The position numbers and the translations under genes were made by a program. Positions 1 through 8,544 of a DNA stretch of 64,000 nt are shown here, piece after piece; the stretch's first letter is position 1; each line of letters starts with the position of its first letter. The stretch lies in contig NZ_JAUSXY010000001.1 of assembly GCF_030944625.1 (NCBI RefSeq), positions 2,976,001-3,040,000 on the forward strand, in the 5' to 3' direction. The DNA comes from Arthrobacter sp. SLBN-112 (GTDB lineage: Bacteria; Actinomycetota; Actinomycetes; Actinomycetales; Micrococcaceae). Below the pieces are notes generated by a model that had not been told where the DNA came from, searched no databases, and saw nothing but the letters and a program-made list of their open reading frames with translations.

Positions 1-501
1 GATGTCCGCGAACTCCTCGCGGCGCTCAAAGGAGTGCAGGTAGCCGTAATCGCCAACGGCACGCAGCAGGGAGATGGACAGTGCTCCCGAGCCGACGCCG
101 GCTTCCACTACGCGGGCGCCGGGGAAGATGTCCGCCATGGTGACGATCTGGCCCGCGTCCTTGGGATAGACGACGGCGGCGCCCCGCGGCATGGAGAGTA
201 CGAAGTCGGAGAGCAGCGGGCGCAGGGTCTGGTACTGCTGGCCCACGTTGTTCACCACAACGGAGCCGTCCACCTGGCCGATGATCTCGTCATGGTTGAG
301 GAAGCCGCGGTGGGTGTGGAAGGCGCCGCCACGCTCAAGCGTGATGGTGTTCATCCGGCCGCGTTCGTCGGTCAGCTGGACGCGTTCCCCCTCGCGGAAA
401 GGTCCGCGGCGACGGGCGGCTCCCACCGGCTGCGAGCCGCTGGCGGCAACACCGGCTTGTGCTGCGCCCTTGGCGTCGTTGACGGCAGTTTCGCTGCTCA
501 T
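1..501 (-). CDS. trmI: tRNA (adenine-58-N1)-methyltransferase TrmI, 5' part only
   Basis: The first 167 codons are present; the gene runs off the left edge with no stop. The product uses S-adenosylmethionine to make m1A58 in the T-loop of tRNAs. The N-terminal 30 residues are low-complexity. They are followed by the small beta domain typical of TrmI and the start of the Rossmann methyltransferase fold, with YPKDAG at about 112-117 and the SAM-binding VVEAGVGSGA at 131-140. The ATG at 501 is preceded by a purine-rich GGAGCGAGGA ribosome site. It lies downstream of the site-2 protease gene on the same strand (gap about 100 bases), a neighbourhood common in actinobacteria near the proteasome genes. 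Confidence 0.93.
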   Translation of the reverse strand, partial: MSSETAVNDAKGAAQAGVAASGSQPVGAARRRGPFREGERVQLTDERGRMNTITLERGGAFHTHRGFLNHDEIIGQVDGSVVVNNVGQQYQTLRPLLSDFVLSMPRGAAVVYPKDAGQIVTMADIFPGARVVEAGVGSGALSISLLRAVGDYGYLHSFERREEFADI

Positions 502-600
502 GATTTTCCTCGCTCCTGTAAACCTGTTGTGCCGCAGTCCAACGGTCCCGTTGGACGCCCGTTGGCCTCTGCGGCCGCAATGCATGACCGGCAGGTAACT

Positions 601-1791
601 CTACCGGTTCTGGCCCTGAGGGTAGCTATCGTTCCGCGGCCGCTTTCCGGTGATGGTTGCAAGGACAGCTTCCTGCGTCAGCAGTCCGGTGACCTTGCCG
701 TTGTGGTCCACCACGGCATAGTGGCGGCCCTCCACCTGCGACAGGAACTGCACCAGTTCCTGCCCCTTGGACCACTCGGGGACGTAGGCGCCCTCGGCCA
801 GCGGGAAGGAGACTGCGTGGATCGGCGTCGAATCCGCCGCGGCAACCGGGACGGACCGAAGGGCGTCCGGGTCCACCACACCTTCCGGGCGGCCGTCAGA
901 TCCGCACACCACAACAGCCTTTCCCCCGCCTTCTGAGAGGCGGAGGGCGTCCCGGACGGTGGCGGTGGCGGGCAGGCCGGCCGCGGGCATCGACAATGCC
1001 GCTGCGCTGACGAGTGGAAGCCTGCCGCGCAGTGTGCCCTGCTGGATGGATGCCGAAGCCCCCATCCACAGGAAGCCGCCAACAAGGACGGTGATCATGA
1101 CGAGGCTGAAGTCCGGGCGGTCACCGGAGAGGAAGGGGCGAAGCAGGAACCAGTACGCGATGGCCAGGACAATGATCCGCCCTCCCCAGCCGGCAGCCAC
1201 CGTGCCCTTCGCCTGGCTGCCGGTGACTCTCCAGACGATGGACTCGACCAGCCGGCCCCCGTCCAGCGGGAGGCCCGGAAGGACGTTGAAGACACCGATG
1301 AGGAAGTTGGCCCACATGAAGATGTTTGTCAGGATTTCGGCGACGCTGCCCAGGCTGTTGGTGCCAAGCACCAGCCACGCGCCGCCGGCCAGGACGAAGT
1401 TGGCTGCCGGTCCGGCAAGCGCTACCAGCACGGAGCGTCCGGGCGAAGCCGTAAAGCTCTCGAACTGGGTGTGGCCGCCCCAGAGGTTCAGGACGATCTT
1501 CTGGGTGGGCCAGCCGTAGATTTTCGCGGTTAAGGCGTGGGCGAGTTCGTGCACAAGCACCGAGATCAACAGCAGCACGGCGTAGGCGAAAGCCACGACA
1601 TAGGCGCTGGCGCCCAGCATGGGGTTGTTTCGTGCCAGGACCGGCCCGTAAACGATCACTGTGAAGGCTGCAATGACGAACCACGAGTAGGCGAGAACCA
1701 CGGGCACGCCGGCAATGCGTCCCAGCGGAATCCCTTCGCGCCGTCCGGGCGCCCCCTGGCCGGTGCCGGGCTTGGTGCTGTGTTCAGCCAC
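601..1791 (-). CDS. site-2 protease family (M50) membrane metalloprotease with CBS domains
   Basis: Intramembrane zinc protease of about 396 residues. The zinc motif HELAH is at about 81-85 inside a transmembrane segment, and the second conserved element NVLPGLPLDGGR at about 169-180 supplies the Asp ligand. About six hydrophobic segments precede a soluble C-terminal region (about 255-385) that reads as a CBS-domain pair, which usually senses adenine nucleotides. The open frame extends upstream to 1959, but that part is the shadow of the HAD gene. I chose the GTG at 1791, which overlaps the end of the HAD gene by 8 bases (GTGGCTGA), so the two are translationally coupled; GTG at 1800 is an alternative. 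The substrate is unknown. Confidence 0.9.
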   Translation of the reverse strand: MAEHSTKPGTGQGAPGRREGIPLGRIAGVPVVLAYSWFVIAAFTVIVYGPVLARNNPMLGASAYVVAFAYAVLLLISVLVHELAHALTAKIYGWPTQKIVLNLWGGHTQFESFTASPGRSVLVALAGPAANFVLAGGAWLVLGTNSLGSVAEILTNIFMWANFLIGVFNVLPGLPLDGGRLVESIVWRVTGSQAKGTVAAGWGGRIIVLAIAYWFLLRPFLSGDRPDFSLVMITVLVGGFLWMGASASIQQGTLRGRLPLVSAAALSMPAAGLPATATVRDALRLSEGGGKAVVVCGSDGRPEGVVDPDALRSVPVAAADSTPIHAVSFPLAEGAYVPEWSKGQELVQFLSQVEGRHYAVVDHNGKVTGLLTQEAVLATITGKRPRNDSYPQGQNR

Positions 1792-2515
1792 GGGGATCAC
1801 CCAAACCGGCCGCCGCAGGGATTTCGGAACCCGCGCCCACCAGCAGGGCTTCCAGCTCCACCAGGGAACGGCCGGCCAGGGAGTCCCACAGTTCGTAGCT
1901 CTCATGGTGGGGCAGGGGAACGATGTGCGGCACTGCCACCGTTGCGACCCCCGAGGCAACCGCTGCAGCCACCCCCGGCACGGAATCCTCCAGCGCCACG
2001 CAATGGTGGATGCGGAGCCCGGGGTCGTTTTCCTGCAACAACTCCACCGCCGTCAGGTATGCCTCCGGATGCGGCTTGCCCTCGGAAACGGTGTCACCGG
2101 TCACCAGCACTTCGAAGTAGGGCCTGGGAAGGTTGGCCACCACCTCGCGTGCCAGCGGGCCCTCGGACATGGTGACCAATGCGCACCGGACCCCGGCTTG
2201 GTGAAGCTCTTCCAGGAGCTCACGGGCGCCGGGCCGCCATGGCACCTGCTGCTGGACGCTGCTGATCACTTGGGCCGTCAGGGTGTCAATGATCTCGCGG
2301 ATCTCCATTTGGACACCGGCCTGCTGCAGCAGTCCGGCAGAGAAGGTCAGTGATTGGCCAACCAGCTGCATTGCCTGCTGGTGGCTCCAGGTGCCGCCGT
2401 GGGCTTCCACCAGTGCCCGCTCTGCGGCGATCCAGTACGGCTCGGTATCCACGATGGTCCCGTCCATGTCCCACAGGACGGCTTTGAGCGGTGAACTGGC
2501 GGCAGGTATTGACAT
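1784..2515 (-). CDS. HAD family hydrolase (phosphatase/phosphoglucomutase-like)
   Basis: 243 residues of the haloacid dehalogenase superfamily, subfamily IA type. The nucleophile motif DMDGT is at 16-20, a helical cap follows, a Thr/Ser motif (LVTMSEG) lies near the middle, and the Lys/Asp motifs (KPHPEAY and ALEDSVPG) lie in the C-terminal third. Such enzymes dephosphorylate small phosphometabolites; the substrate cannot be read from the sequence. It is the first gene of an apparent operon with the overlapping site-2 protease and then trmI. Confidence 0.92.
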   Translation of the reverse strand: MSIPAASSPLKAVLWDMDGTIVDTEPYWIAAERALVEAHGGTWSHQQAMQLVGQSLTFSAGLLQQAGVQMEIREIIDTLTAQVISSVQQQVPWRPGARELLEELHQAGVRCALVTMSEGPLAREVVANLPRPYFEVLVTGDTVSEGKPHPEAYLTAVELLQENDPGLRIHHCVALEDSVPGVAAAVASGVATVAVPHIVPLPHHESYELWDSLAGRSLVELEALLVGAGSEIPAAAGLGDPRG

Positions 2516-2666
2516 ACAGCCAGTCTACGGGGCATGGCTGGGCGGAGGCTGTGGGCTACGCCTTGGGCGAATATGACGAGGCCGGGGTGCCACAAGGACG
2601 GGTTTACGGGGATTTGCGGCGCTTCAATCCCTGCACGACCAAGCACCTTGGACGTAGGGTGAAGAA

Positions 2667-3572
2667 ATGAATAGCTTCGAGGGAGACACCGCCGAAGAGG
2701 GTGCCGGACCCGAGCGGGAACGGTTCCTGCAGCCAGTGGCTGACGGACAGCGCGTAACGGTCATGCTTGCCGCCTTTGAAGGGTGGAACGACGCCGGAGA
2801 AGCGGCCAGCGATTCGTTGCGCTACCTGAACAAATTGTGGGGTGGCAAGAAAGTCGCATCCATCGATGCTGACGAGTACTACGATTTCCAGTTCACGCGC
2901 CCCACCGTCCGCCGGAACGCAGCGGGCGAACGCAAGATCAAGTGGCCTGCCACCCGGATCTACAAAGCCAGTGCGCCCAACTCCAATGTGGATGTCATCT
3001 TTGTGCAGGGCACCGAGCCATCCTATAAATGGCGCGCCTACACCGCGGAACTGCTGGTCCATGCCGAGGCGTTGCACGTGGATTACGTCGTCCTGGTGGG
3101 CGCACTCCTGGCGGATGTCCCGCACAGCCGCCCGATTCCCGTCAGCACATCCTCCGACGATGCTCCGCTCCGGGAGCGGATGAACCTGGAGGCTTCCCAG
3201 TACGAAGGGCCCGTGGGCATTGTCGGCGTACTGTCCGAGGTGGCGCTGTTGGCCGGAATTCCCACCGTGTCGTTGTGGGCTGCCGTGCCGCACTACGTGG
3301 CACAGGCACCCTCCCCCAAAGCCCAGCTGGCCCTCCTGCACCGGATCGAGGAACTCCTGCAGGTGCCACTGGATACCCATGAACTGGCTGAGGAGGCAGA
3401 CGCGTGGGAGCGCGGCGTGGACGAGTTGGCCACGGAGGATCCGGAGATCGCCGCCTACGTGCGCCAGTTGGAGGAAGCCAAGGACACGGCCGATCTGCCC
3501 GAAGCGAGCGGCGAGTCCATTGCCCGGGAATTTGAGCGGTACTTGAAACGGCGGGGCCAGGACAGGGGCTGA
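2667..3572 (+). CDS. PAC2 family protein
   Basis: 301 residues matching the PAC2 (proteasome assembly chaperone 2-like) family, with the characteristic FEGWNDAGEAA stretch at about 37-47 and the central LVGALLADVPHSRP region. The actinobacterial members are conserved near the proteasome/pupylation locus, but a chaperone role in bacteria is not demonstrated. Divergent from the HAD operon and convergent with mshC, from which it is separated by a strong hairpin. Confidence 0.9.
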   Translation: MNSFEGDTAEEGAGPERERFLQPVADGQRVTVMLAAFEGWNDAGEAASDSLRYLNKLWGGKKVASIDADEYYDFQFTRPTVRRNAAGERKIKWPATRIYKASAPNSNVDVIFVQGTEPSYKWRAYTAELLVHAEALHVDYVVLVGALLADVPHSRPIPVSTSSDDAPLRERMNLEASQYEGPVGIVGVLSEVALLAGIPTVSLWAAVPHYVAQAPSPKAQLALLHRIEELLQVPLDTHELAEEADAWERGVDELATEDPEIAAYVRQLEEAKDTADLPEASGESIAREFERYLKRRGQDRG

Positions 3573-3586
3573 ACCCGCGTAACGCA

Positions 3587-3625
3587 AGAGGGCCTGGCCC
3601 GGAGAAATCCGGGCCACGCCCTCTT
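3587..3625. terminator. bidirectional rho-independent terminator between PAC2 gene and mshC
   Basis: Inverted repeat with a 16-base arm, AGAGGGCCTGGCCCGG, pairing with CCGGGCCACGCCCTCT around a short AGAAAT loop (small bulge in the stem). CTTCTTT follows on the + strand and CTTGCG on the - strand. It sits between two converging genes, so it probably serves both. Confidence 0.8.
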
Positions 3626-3649
3626 CTTTGCCGCCTGAAGCGGAAGCCT

Positions 3650-4927
3650 TTAGAGCCGGATGCCCAGGAGGGCGTCCACCGCGTTCTTGACCAGTGCGGC
3701 GTCACCGGCGCTGGCGGCAGCACCGGCGTCGCACGCCGACCGTGCCCACCGGGAAACCGCGGCAACCGCTGCCGGCGCGTTGAGGTCCGCTGCAAGCGCT
3801 TCGCGCATGCCGGCCAGCAGCGCCATGCCTGAACCCTCGGGCGCATGCTGCAGGGCCTTCCGCCAGGCCGCAAGGTCTGTCTTGGCCGCGGCGAACCCTT
3901 CGTCCGTCCAGGACCAGTCCGAACGGTAGTGGTGGGACAGGATGGCCAGCCGGATGGCGGACGGGTCCTCCCCCGCGGCGCGGAGCTTGGAAACCAGCAC
4001 CAGGTTGCCCTTGGACTTGCTCATCTTCTCGCCGTCGAGCCCTACCATGCCGGCATGGGCGTAGTGCTTTGCCAGCGGGACTCCTGCCAGCGAGTAGGCG
4101 TGCCCGGCACCCATTTCGTGGTGCGGGAAGATCAGGTCCGAGCCGCCGCCCTGCACGGTGAAGGGTGACGGCAGGTACTTCTGCGCGATGACGGTGCATT
4201 CGATGTGCCAGCCTGGCCGGCCCGGGCCGAGGCTTCCGCCGGGCCAGCTAGGTTCGCCTTCCCGTTTCACCCGCCACAGCAGCGGGTCCAGCGCCTGCCG
4301 CTTTCCGGCGCGCCCCGGGTCGCCGCCGCGTTCGGCGAAAAGCTCCAGCATGGCGCTTTCGCCCAGGTGGGAAATGGCTCCCAGCGCCCAGGCGTCAGGT
4401 GCCGTTGACTGCTTTCCTGCTGCCTCGACGTCGTAATAGACATCTCCGTCAGGTTCGCCGTTGGTGCCGTTTACCTTGTAGGCCAGCCCCATGCTGACCA
4501 GCCGCTCCACTTCCGGCACGATCAGCCCGATGGACTCGACGGCGCCCACGTAGTGGTCGGGCGCAAGGACGTTGAGGGCTTCCATGTCGGTCTGGAACAG
4601 CTCCACCTGTTCGGCGGCGAGGTCGCGCCAGTCCACTCCGGTGCCGGTGGCGCGCTCGAGCAGGGGGTCGTCCACGTCGGTGACGTTCTGGACGTAGGAC
4701 ACCTCACTGCCGGCGTCGCGCCATGCACGGTTCAGCAGGTCGAATGCGACATAGCTGGCGGCGTGACCCATGTGGGTTGCGTCGTAGGGAGTGATGCCGC
4801 AGACGTACATGGAGGGCCTGCTGTCCGGCTCAAGGGCCACTTCGCGGCCTGCCGCGGTGTCGAACAGCCGGATGGCGGCCATGTTTCCGGGCAGGGCAGG
4901 AACGGGGCGGGAAGTCCAGGATTTCAC
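3650..4927 (-). CDS. mshC: cysteine--1-D-myo-inosityl 2-amino-2-deoxy-alpha-D-glucopyranoside ligase
   Basis: MshC adenylates cysteine and joins it to GlcN-Ins, the third step of mycothiol synthesis. It is a cysteinyl-tRNA synthetase relative of normal length (425 residues). Seen here: [16 protein letters not shown] at 41-56 (zinc-ligand Cys43 and the HIGH-like THMGHA), [14 protein letters not shown] near 239-252 (Cys and His zinc ligands), and the KMSKSKG loop at 301-307. Its presence implies that the organism uses mycothiol rather than glutathione. It starts 15 bases after uppP on the same strand and probably forms an operon with it. Confidence 0.97.
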   Translation of the reverse strand: MKSWTSRPVPALPGNMAAIRLFDTAAGREVALEPDSRPSMYVCGITPYDATHMGHAASYVAFDLLNRAWRDAGSEVSYVQNVTDVDDPLLERATGTGVDWRDLAAEQVELFQTDMEALNVLAPDHYVGAVESIGLIVPEVERLVSMGLAYKVNGTNGEPDGDVYYDVEAAGKQSTAPDAWALGAISHLGESAMLELFAERGGDPGRAGKRQALDPLLWRVKREGEPSWPGGSLGPGRPGWHIECTVIAQKYLPSPFTVQGGGSDLIFPHHEMGAGHAYSLAGVPLAKHYAHAGMVGLDGEKMSKSKGNLVLVSKLRAAGEDPSAIRLAILSHHYRSDWSWTDEGFAAAKTDLAAWRKALQHAPEGSGMALLAGMREALAADLNAPAAVAAVSRWARSACDAGAAASAGDAALVKNAVDALLGIRL

Positions 4928-4942
4928 AGGTAAAGCCTAGTC

Positions 4943-5776
4943 CTAGGCGCTGATGACGTTGAAACCGAGCAGGAGGTAGAGGGCCAGGCCCAGGAAGATC
5001 CGGTACCAGACGAAGAGCCTGTAGCTGCGCGTGGAGACGAACTTCAGGAACCAGCCGATGATCACGTACCCCACAACCAGTGCGATCACGGTGGCCAGCG
5101 CGGTCTCCGGCAGCCCGAACGGGCCCGTTATGCCCTCCTTGGTGACCACTTTGTAGAGCTGGTACAGCCCGCTGCCGAAGACAGCCGGGATGGCGAGCAG
5201 GAAGGAATACCGGGCCGCGGCCTCACGGGTATAGCCCATCAGGAGGCCGGCGGTGATGGTACCGCCTGAGCGGGACACGCCCGGAATCAAGGCCATGGCC
5301 TGCGCCAGGCCGTAGAGGATGCCGTGCTTATAGGTCAGGTGGGTCAGGTCCCGCTTCTGGGCGCCGATGGCGTCCGCGACGGCGAGGATGAGGCCGAAGA
5401 CGATCAGCATGGTGGCGACGATCCACATGCTGCGGAGCACCGACTCGATCTGGTCCTGGAAGAGCAGGCCCAGGACGATGATGGGGATGCTGCCCAGGAT
5501 CACCAGCCAGCCCATGCGGGCGTCAGGGTCCTGCCGCGGCACTTTGCCGCCCAGGGAGCCCGCCCAGGCTTTGACGATGCGGACAATGTCACGCCAGAAG
5601 TAGATCAGAACGGCTGTTTCGGTGCCCAGCTGGGTGATCGCCGTGAACGCGGCACCCGGATCCTGTGCGTTGGGGAGGAACTCCCCCACGATCCGCAGGT
5701 GTGCGCTCGATGAAATCGGTAGAAATTCGGTCAGTCCCTGCACTAGGCCCAGCAGGGCCGCTTCAAACCAGTTCAC
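4943..5776 (-). CDS. uppP: undecaprenyl-diphosphatase (BacA/UppP)
   Basis: 277-residue polytopic membrane enzyme that dephosphorylates C55-PP to regenerate the lipid carrier for peptidoglycan and other envelope polymers; it gives bacitracin tolerance when overproduced. Both signature regions are present: the N-terminal [17 protein letters not shown] at about 11-27 with its essential Glu, and [10 protein letters not shown] in the middle, with the conserved Ser/Arg. About eight hydrophobic helices are visible. Located upstream of mshC in the same direction, with a 15-base gap. Confidence 0.96.
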   Translation of the reverse strand: MNWFEAALLGLVQGLTEFLPISSSAHLRIVGEFLPNAQDPGAAFTAITQLGTETAVLIYFWRDIVRIVKAWAGSLGGKVPRQDPDARMGWLVILGSIPIIVLGLLFQDQIESVLRSMWIVATMLIVFGLILAVADAIGAQKRDLTHLTYKHGILYGLAQAMALIPGVSRSGGTITAGLLMGYTREAAARYSFLLAIPAVFGSGLYQLYKVVTKEGITGPFGLPETALATVIALVVGYVIIGWFLKFVSTRSYRLFVWYRIFLGLALYLLLGFNVISA

Positions 5777-5827
5777 GCTAAGACCCTACGGCATGGCGGC
5801 GGTGCTTCTGCCCGTAAGCTTGCTGCT

Positions 5828-6757
5828 ATGCAGCAGCGTTACGTCGGCAACAGTGGATTGCGAGTTTCAGCCCTTTCCCTGGGTACCCGGTCCTGGGGTG
5901 GGGAAACTGACGAGCAGGACGCTTCGGAGTTGCTGCGTGCCTTCCTTAACGCGGGCGGCCGGCATGTGGACACCTCGGCGTCGTACGCCGGCGGGGGCTC
6001 CGAAGCGGTCCTCGGCTCGCTCCTGGGCGACGTGGTGTCCCGCACGGAGATTTCCATTTCCACCAAAGCGGGAATGACGACGCCGGATGGCCGCCGTGCC
6101 GTGGACACCTCACGCAATGCGATGCTCACCGGACTGGACGCAAGCCTGGCCAGGTTGGGCACGGATTACGTGGACCTTTGGTTCGCCGAAGCTTGGGATG
6201 GGAACGTTCCCCTCGAGGAGACGCTGGCCGCGCTGGAGTTCGCCGTCCGGTCCGGGCGCGCCAGGTACGCCGGAATCTCCAATTTCACGGGCTGGCAGGC
6301 GGCCAAAGCTGCCGCGACCAGTCCCGTTCCGCTTGTGGCCGCCCAAGCGGAGTACTCGTTCCTTAACCGGTCGGCGGAAGCCGAATTGATGCCTGCCCTT
6401 GAGGACGCAGGGCTGGGCCTGATGGCTTGGGGTCCGTTGGGCAGGGGGGTGCTTACGGGTAAGTACCGGGGCAGCATTCCCGCCGGTTCGCGCGGCGCCT
6501 CGGCCGGCGAAGCTGATTATGTGGAGCCTTACCTGGAGGAGAAGCCGTCCCGGGTCGTGGACGCGGTGTGCATGGCAGCCAATGGCTTGGGACGTACGCC
6601 GCACGATGTCTCGTTGTCGTGGCTGCTCTCACAGCACGGCGTAGCCACGGTTGTTGTGGGGGCCCGCACGAATGTGCAGTTGAAGGAAATCCTCGACGCA
6701 CAGCTCTCACCCCTGCCGCCCCAGATCGCACGGGCCCTGGAAGACGTTTCCGCCTAG
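5828..6757 (+). CDS. aldo/keto reductase family protein (voltage-gated K+ channel beta/YghZ-like)
   Basis: 309-residue TIM-barrel oxidoreductase using NADPH. Three members of the catalytic tetrad are recognisable: Asp48 (HVDTSASY), Tyr53 and Lys80 (STKAG). At the position of the usual His, in the motif YVDLWFAEAWD, the residue is Glu121; a His-to-Glu change is known from steroid 5-beta-reductase (AKR1D1). The cofactor-binding segment near the C-terminus (ATVVVGARTNVQL) is intact. Divergent from uppP. The substrate is unknown. Confidence 0.88.
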   Translation: MQQRYVGNSGLRVSALSLGTRSWGGETDEQDASELLRAFLNAGGRHVDTSASYAGGGSEAVLGSLLGDVVSRTEISISTKAGMTTPDGRRAVDTSRNAMLTGLDASLARLGTDYVDLWFAEAWDGNVPLEETLAALEFAVRSGRARYAGISNFTGWQAAKAAATSPVPLVAAQAEYSFLNRSAEAELMPALEDAGLGLMAWGPLGRGVLTGKYRGSIPAGSRGASAGEADYVEPYLEEKPSRVVDAVCMAANGLGRTPHDVSLSWLLSQHGVATVVVGARTNVQLKEILDAQLSPLPPQIARALEDVSA

Positions 6758-6801
6758 GCCTTGAGGGGTCTGCAGCGGGCTCGGAAGGCTTGGATCCTGC
6801 G

Positions 6802-7065
6802 CTATTCGTCGACGATCTCCAGGTCTTCGTCTTCGTCCACGTCGGCTTCCTCTTCATTGTCCTCATCGTCGAATACCTGCAACGGGGTTACTTCGTTGTA
6901 GGCCTCATAGAGTGCGTCCTCATAAACTTCGAAGGCATCTGCCACTGCAAAAAAGGCTGCCTCCACGGAGGGGTCACCGTCCCCGCGCCGGTTCGATGCT
7001 GCTATAAGGTGTTCTTCCAAAGCGGTGGTCAGGGACGAAAGCGCGACACGCGGATCGATGCTCAT
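6802..7065 (-). CDS. small acidic conserved protein, function unknown
   Basis: 87 residues. The first 60 form a predicted helical, soluble segment (SLTTALEEHLIAAS...AFFAVADAFEVYEDALYEAYNE). The last 25 are almost entirely Asp/Glu (DDEDNEEEADVDEDEDLE). Homologues in related genera are often labelled 'primosomal protein', without support that I can see. It is divergent from the DUF5703 gene, with only 40 bases between the starts, so the two probably share a promoter region. Confidence 0.75.
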   Translation of the reverse strand: MSIDPRVALSSLTTALEEHLIAASNRRGDGDPSVEAAFFAVADAFEVYEDALYEAYNEVTPLQVFDDEDNEEEADVDEDEDLEIVDE

Positions 7066-7105
7066 GACTTCACGTTAGCCGGAAAAGGACGAAAATGGAG
7101 AGCAA

Positions 7106-7339
7106 ATGAAGGAACAATTTCTCACCAGCTCGGTCCAGCGGGAGCGGGATTATTTGCGTCAGTACGAGTACCTCGTACTGACGATCAGCCCTGAGGATTC
7201 CCTGCCGGAGGCACGGCGCCTCCTGGTGGAGCACTCCGAGTACGGCAAGTGGGAATTGGAACGCAGCAAGCTCTACGTGGGCGGCGGCAGGCGTTTTTGG
7301 CTGCGACGCCGGGTGATGCAGGTCCAGCGCACCGTGTAG
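7106..7339 (+). CDS. DUF5703 family protein
   Basis: 77-residue basic protein. The pattern REYEY-like (RQYEYLVLTISPEDSLPEARRLLVEHSEYGKWEL) followed by an Arg-rich tail (RRFWLRRRVMQVQRT) matches the DUF5703 family of actinobacteria. No enzyme motif or membrane segment. The ATG at 7106 has a GGAGAGCAA ribosome site. Confidence 0.8.
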   Translation: MKEQFLTSSVQRERDYLRQYEYLVLTISPEDSLPEARRLLVEHSEYGKWELERSKLYVGGGRRFWLRRRVMQVQRTV

Positions 7340-7374
7340 GGGGCACCGCGTAGGGCGGGCGCCCGGCGGCCCGC

Positions 7375-8544
7375 CTAGTCCTCCAAGGGGCCAAGCCAGG
7401 CGTTGGCCACCGTGTTGTGGGCTGACTCGTCATCGGAGGGGTGGAACATTCCGGCGAGTACGTCCCGGTACAGCCGCTCCAGCTCGGAGCCCCTGAAATA
7501 GCTGGATCCGCCGCTGACGCGGATGGCGAGGTCCACCACCCGCCGGGCAGTTTCGGTGGCATTTACCTTCAGGCCCACCAGCTTGGGGAACCATTGGGCC
7601 CCATGATCGGCCAAGCTGTCGACATCGCCAGCCACGGAATTGAGCTGGGGGTACAGGTTGTCCATGGCCATGGCGGCCTCCGCAACCTTCCATCGAATGT
7701 CCGGGTCCTGGGCGTAGCTGCGGCCGCCGTTCTTGAAGGACGTGCGCCGCTTGGCAGTCTCCACGCCCACGGCCAGGGCACGCTCGCCCAGTCCCGTGTA
7801 GACGGCGGCGAGGAGCGTTTCGAAGCAGGCGAAGATCGCGAAGATCAGGGGGTCAGCGTTGGGTCCCACGGGCAGCTTGCGGAAGATCCTACCGGCGGGG
7901 ACGGCCGCACCCTCCAGTACGGTGGTGTTGGACTGGCTGGCCCGCATGCCCAGCGTGTCCCAATCGTCCAGGATACGGTAGCCCGGGGATTCGCGGCTGA
8001 TGAAGCCGTGGACGAGCTCCCCCGCGCCGTCCCTGGCCATGGGGTCCTTGCCGAAGATTCCGAGCCGGGTCCAGGCCGGCGACAGGCTGGTGAAGATTTT
8101 GGTGCCGGTGAACGTGTATCCGCCGTCAGGTCCCGGCATCGCCATGGTCCGTGAGTCGAAGAGGACGGAGTCGTTGCCTGCCTCGGAGTTGCCAAAGGCG
8201 AAGATCTCTCCGTGTGCGGTTTCCTTGAGGACGAACGCCAGCGAGTCGTCGTCCCGGGCGGCCAGGACGTGCGCGACGCCGGTCCAGACCAGGTGCATGT
8301 TGACCGCAAGTGCCGTGGCCGGCGCAGCTGTTGCCAGCCTGCGCTGGCACTGCGCCGCCGCTTGGAGCCCAAAGCCCGCGCCGCCGTCGGACGCCGGCAC
8401 GAAAAGCTTCAGGTAGCCCGCAGCCGCCAACTCCTGAAGGTCCTCGTGGAAGAAGACGTTGTCCCTGTCGTAGCCGGCGGCGCGGCCCCGGATGCGTTCC
8501 AGGAGCGCATCCGGGAGCAGTTCTTCTGGAGTCACAGCCGGCAC
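7375..8544 (-). CDS. acyl-CoA dehydrogenase family protein
   Basis: 389-residue flavoenzyme with the full ACAD layout: N-terminal helical domain (1-115), beta domain (FTGTKIFTSLSPAW, GMRASQS) and C-terminal helical domain. The C-terminus has FHPSDDES where classical acyl-CoA dehydrogenases carry the catalytic-Glu loop, so it may belong to the divergent flavin-monooxygenase/DszC-like branch. The start is GTG at 8544, only 3 bases after the expected stop of the upstream M20 gene, or GTG at 8535. The first 419 bases overlap the run-on frame of the M20 gene as sequenced. Confidence 0.88.
   Translation of the reverse strand: MPAVTPEELLPDALLERIRGRAAGYDRDNVFFHEDLQELAAAGYLKLFVPASDGGAGFGLQAAAQCQRRLATAAPATALAVNMHLVWTGVAHVLAARDDDSLAFVLKETAHGEIFAFGNSEAGNDSVLFDSRTMAMPGPDGGYTFTGTKIFTSLSPAWTRLGIFGKDPMARDGAGELVHGFISRESPGYRILDDWDTLGMRASQSNTTVLEGAAVPAGRIFRKLPVGPNADPLIFAIFACFETLLAAVYTGLGERALAVGVETAKRRTSFKNGGRSYAQDPDIRWKVAEAAMAMDNLYPQLNSVAGDVDSLADHGAQWFPKLVGLKVNATETARRVVDLAIRVSGGSSYFRGSELERLYRDVLAGMFHPSDDESAHNTVANAWLGPLED

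Noticed and set aside
34..936. 300-residue + strand frame at the left edge
   Set aside because: It is antisense to trmI and the site-2 protease, with low-complexity Ala/Gly/His/Arg composition and no family pattern.
1537..2353. Two long + strand frames over the HAD and protease genes
   Set aside because: Antisense shadows created by high GC; the minus-strand genes have intact active-site motifs.
2604..3617. 337-residue minus-strand frame over the PAC2 gene
   Set aside because: Shadow of the PAC2 coding strand; no ribosome site and no recognisable domain.
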